Assembly (NCBI RefSeq): GCF_000283155.1
Contig: NW_004454181.1
Coordinates: forward strand, 17,697,732 to 17,761,731
Length of the DNA: 64,000 bases
Direction of reading: 5' to 3'
Source: Ceratotherium simum simum
Taxonomy: Eukaryota > Chordata > Mammalia > Perissodactyla > Rhinocerotidae
The notes under the pieces are model-generated. The model was not told where the DNA came from, searched no databases, and saw only the letters and a list, made by a program, of their open reading frames with translations. The translations under genes were made by a program, and so were the position numbers. This document shows positions 63,493 to 64,000 of the stretch, one piece after another. The stretch's first letter is position 1; every line of letters begins with the position of its first letter.

Positions 63493-64000
63493 GCTGTCAG
63501 AAGAGGAGACTGAGGGAGGGAGCCAGCAAGCCAGGGAGAAATTCTTCTCTGTCATCTCTCTGCATTCCTGCCTGCCTCTGGAGTGTCTTCCTGTCCCCAG
63601 GGCAAAAGTGCAGGCTATCCACAGTTATTTGGAAGTAACCGTTGTTATGCATCTATTTTTTGTGGTTGTTATGAAGACATTTGTCAAGGGCAAAGGATAG
63701 AACATATTTCATGCAATAGTTTGTTAGTTTGATTTATAACTCATAAATATTTAAACATATAGTATATGGGCCTCAATTTGTCTCTTGCCCTGACCCCACA
63801 AACATTCCTACTTGCCCTTCTCCAGCTTTATCTTTGGGCTTCTCATTGATTCTATAAGCCCCAGATATCTTTCCAACAATCCCTTTTTGCTACTGCAATG
63901 GGGTCAGCTTCTGTGTTTGCAACTGGGAACCTCGCAGAAGGTTTGCCTTCATTTGGTCTAATAAACTCCTAAGCCTTATTTCTTTTAAATACAGAAAATA

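Larger units (their letters stand above)
62640..64000. other. GC-richer single-copy block to the window end
   Basis: No repeat family firmly recognised over about 1.3 kb. It contains the candidate exon (62984-63220), a GAGAATAAAAAGTC TATA-like site near 63425, purine-rich DNA (63220-63530) and a pyrimidine-rich stretch. CAACTGGGAACCTCGCAGAAG and TAATAAACTCCTAAGCC near the end could be an LTR tail. Function unknown. Confidence 0.4.

Noticed and set aside
1..64000. Bacterial-type systems (operons, phage, defence islands, toxin-antitoxin)
   Set aside because: Composition, SINE/LINE content and absence of long coding frames show vertebrate nuclear DNA; nothing prokaryotic was seen.

Overview
This window is mammalian nuclear DNA, almost certainly from a perissodactyl (horse, ass, zebra or a relative). 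The evidence is 13 copies of a tRNA-Ser-derived SINE of the equine ERE type. Each has a head resembling GGCCGGCCCCGTGGCGCAGCGG, a box-B-like GGTTCGGATCC, a CCCATATAAAGT-type or CACATACAGCAACTAG-type body, and an A-rich or (CA)n tail. Eleven of the 13 sit between recognisable target-site duplications. The rest of the repeat load is typical of placental mammals: LINE-1 of several ages, LINE-2, MIR, MLT1-type (MaLR) LTRs, class-I-like ERV LTRs and hAT-Charlie MITEs. Family names come from remembered consensus features, not from a database run.

I see no intact protein-coding gene, rRNA, functional tRNA gene, CRISPR array, operon or plasmid feature. All long open stretches are short, and nearly all are explained by repeats or by chance in AT-rich intergenic or intronic DNA. 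The longest reading frames with recognisable ancestry are decayed LINE-1 ORF1 and ORF2 fragments.

Layout. 0-9.5 kb: an ERE, two LINE-1 3' ends (one with a twin-priming inversion), MIR/L2 fragments, an old antisense L1 carrying an ERE, and an LTR-like repeat at 9.0-9.5 kb. 9.5-17.4 kb: mostly unannotatable single-copy sequence with one palindromic MITE and two EREs. 17.4-21.7 kb: an old antisense L1 pierced by two EREs and a younger L1 tail. 21.7-24.3 kb: repeat-poor. 24.3-26.6 kb: antisense L1 3' UTR with two EREs. 26.9-31.2 kb: MIR/L2 mosaic with an ERE inside a MIR. 31.2-33.5 kb: sense L1 split by a 920-bp solo ERV LTR. 34-35.8 kb: antisense L2 split by another LTR. 36-40.7 kb: a MIR-rich interval with two single-copy blocks that may be regulatory. 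40.7-43.2 kb: a hAT MITE, antisense L1 and two EREs. 43.5-46.4 kb: LTR-like sequence, a tandem MER5 pair and single-copy DNA. 46.4-48.4 kb: antisense L1/HAL1-like 5' sequence with a CCTT/CCCT microsatellite. 50.5-51.4 kb: a three-level nest (L1 in an MLT1-type LTR in a MER5 MITE). 52.2-58.5 kb: a nearly full-length but dead antisense L1. 58.5-64 kb: single-copy DNA, an LTR-like element, MIR, L2, an MLT1 solo LTR, and a GC-richer terminal block holding one candidate exon with good splice-like borders.

No set of genes works together here. What the window offers is a readable record of layered retrotransposition. I found no convincing evidence for a new biological system; the few single-copy candidates are listed with low confidence.
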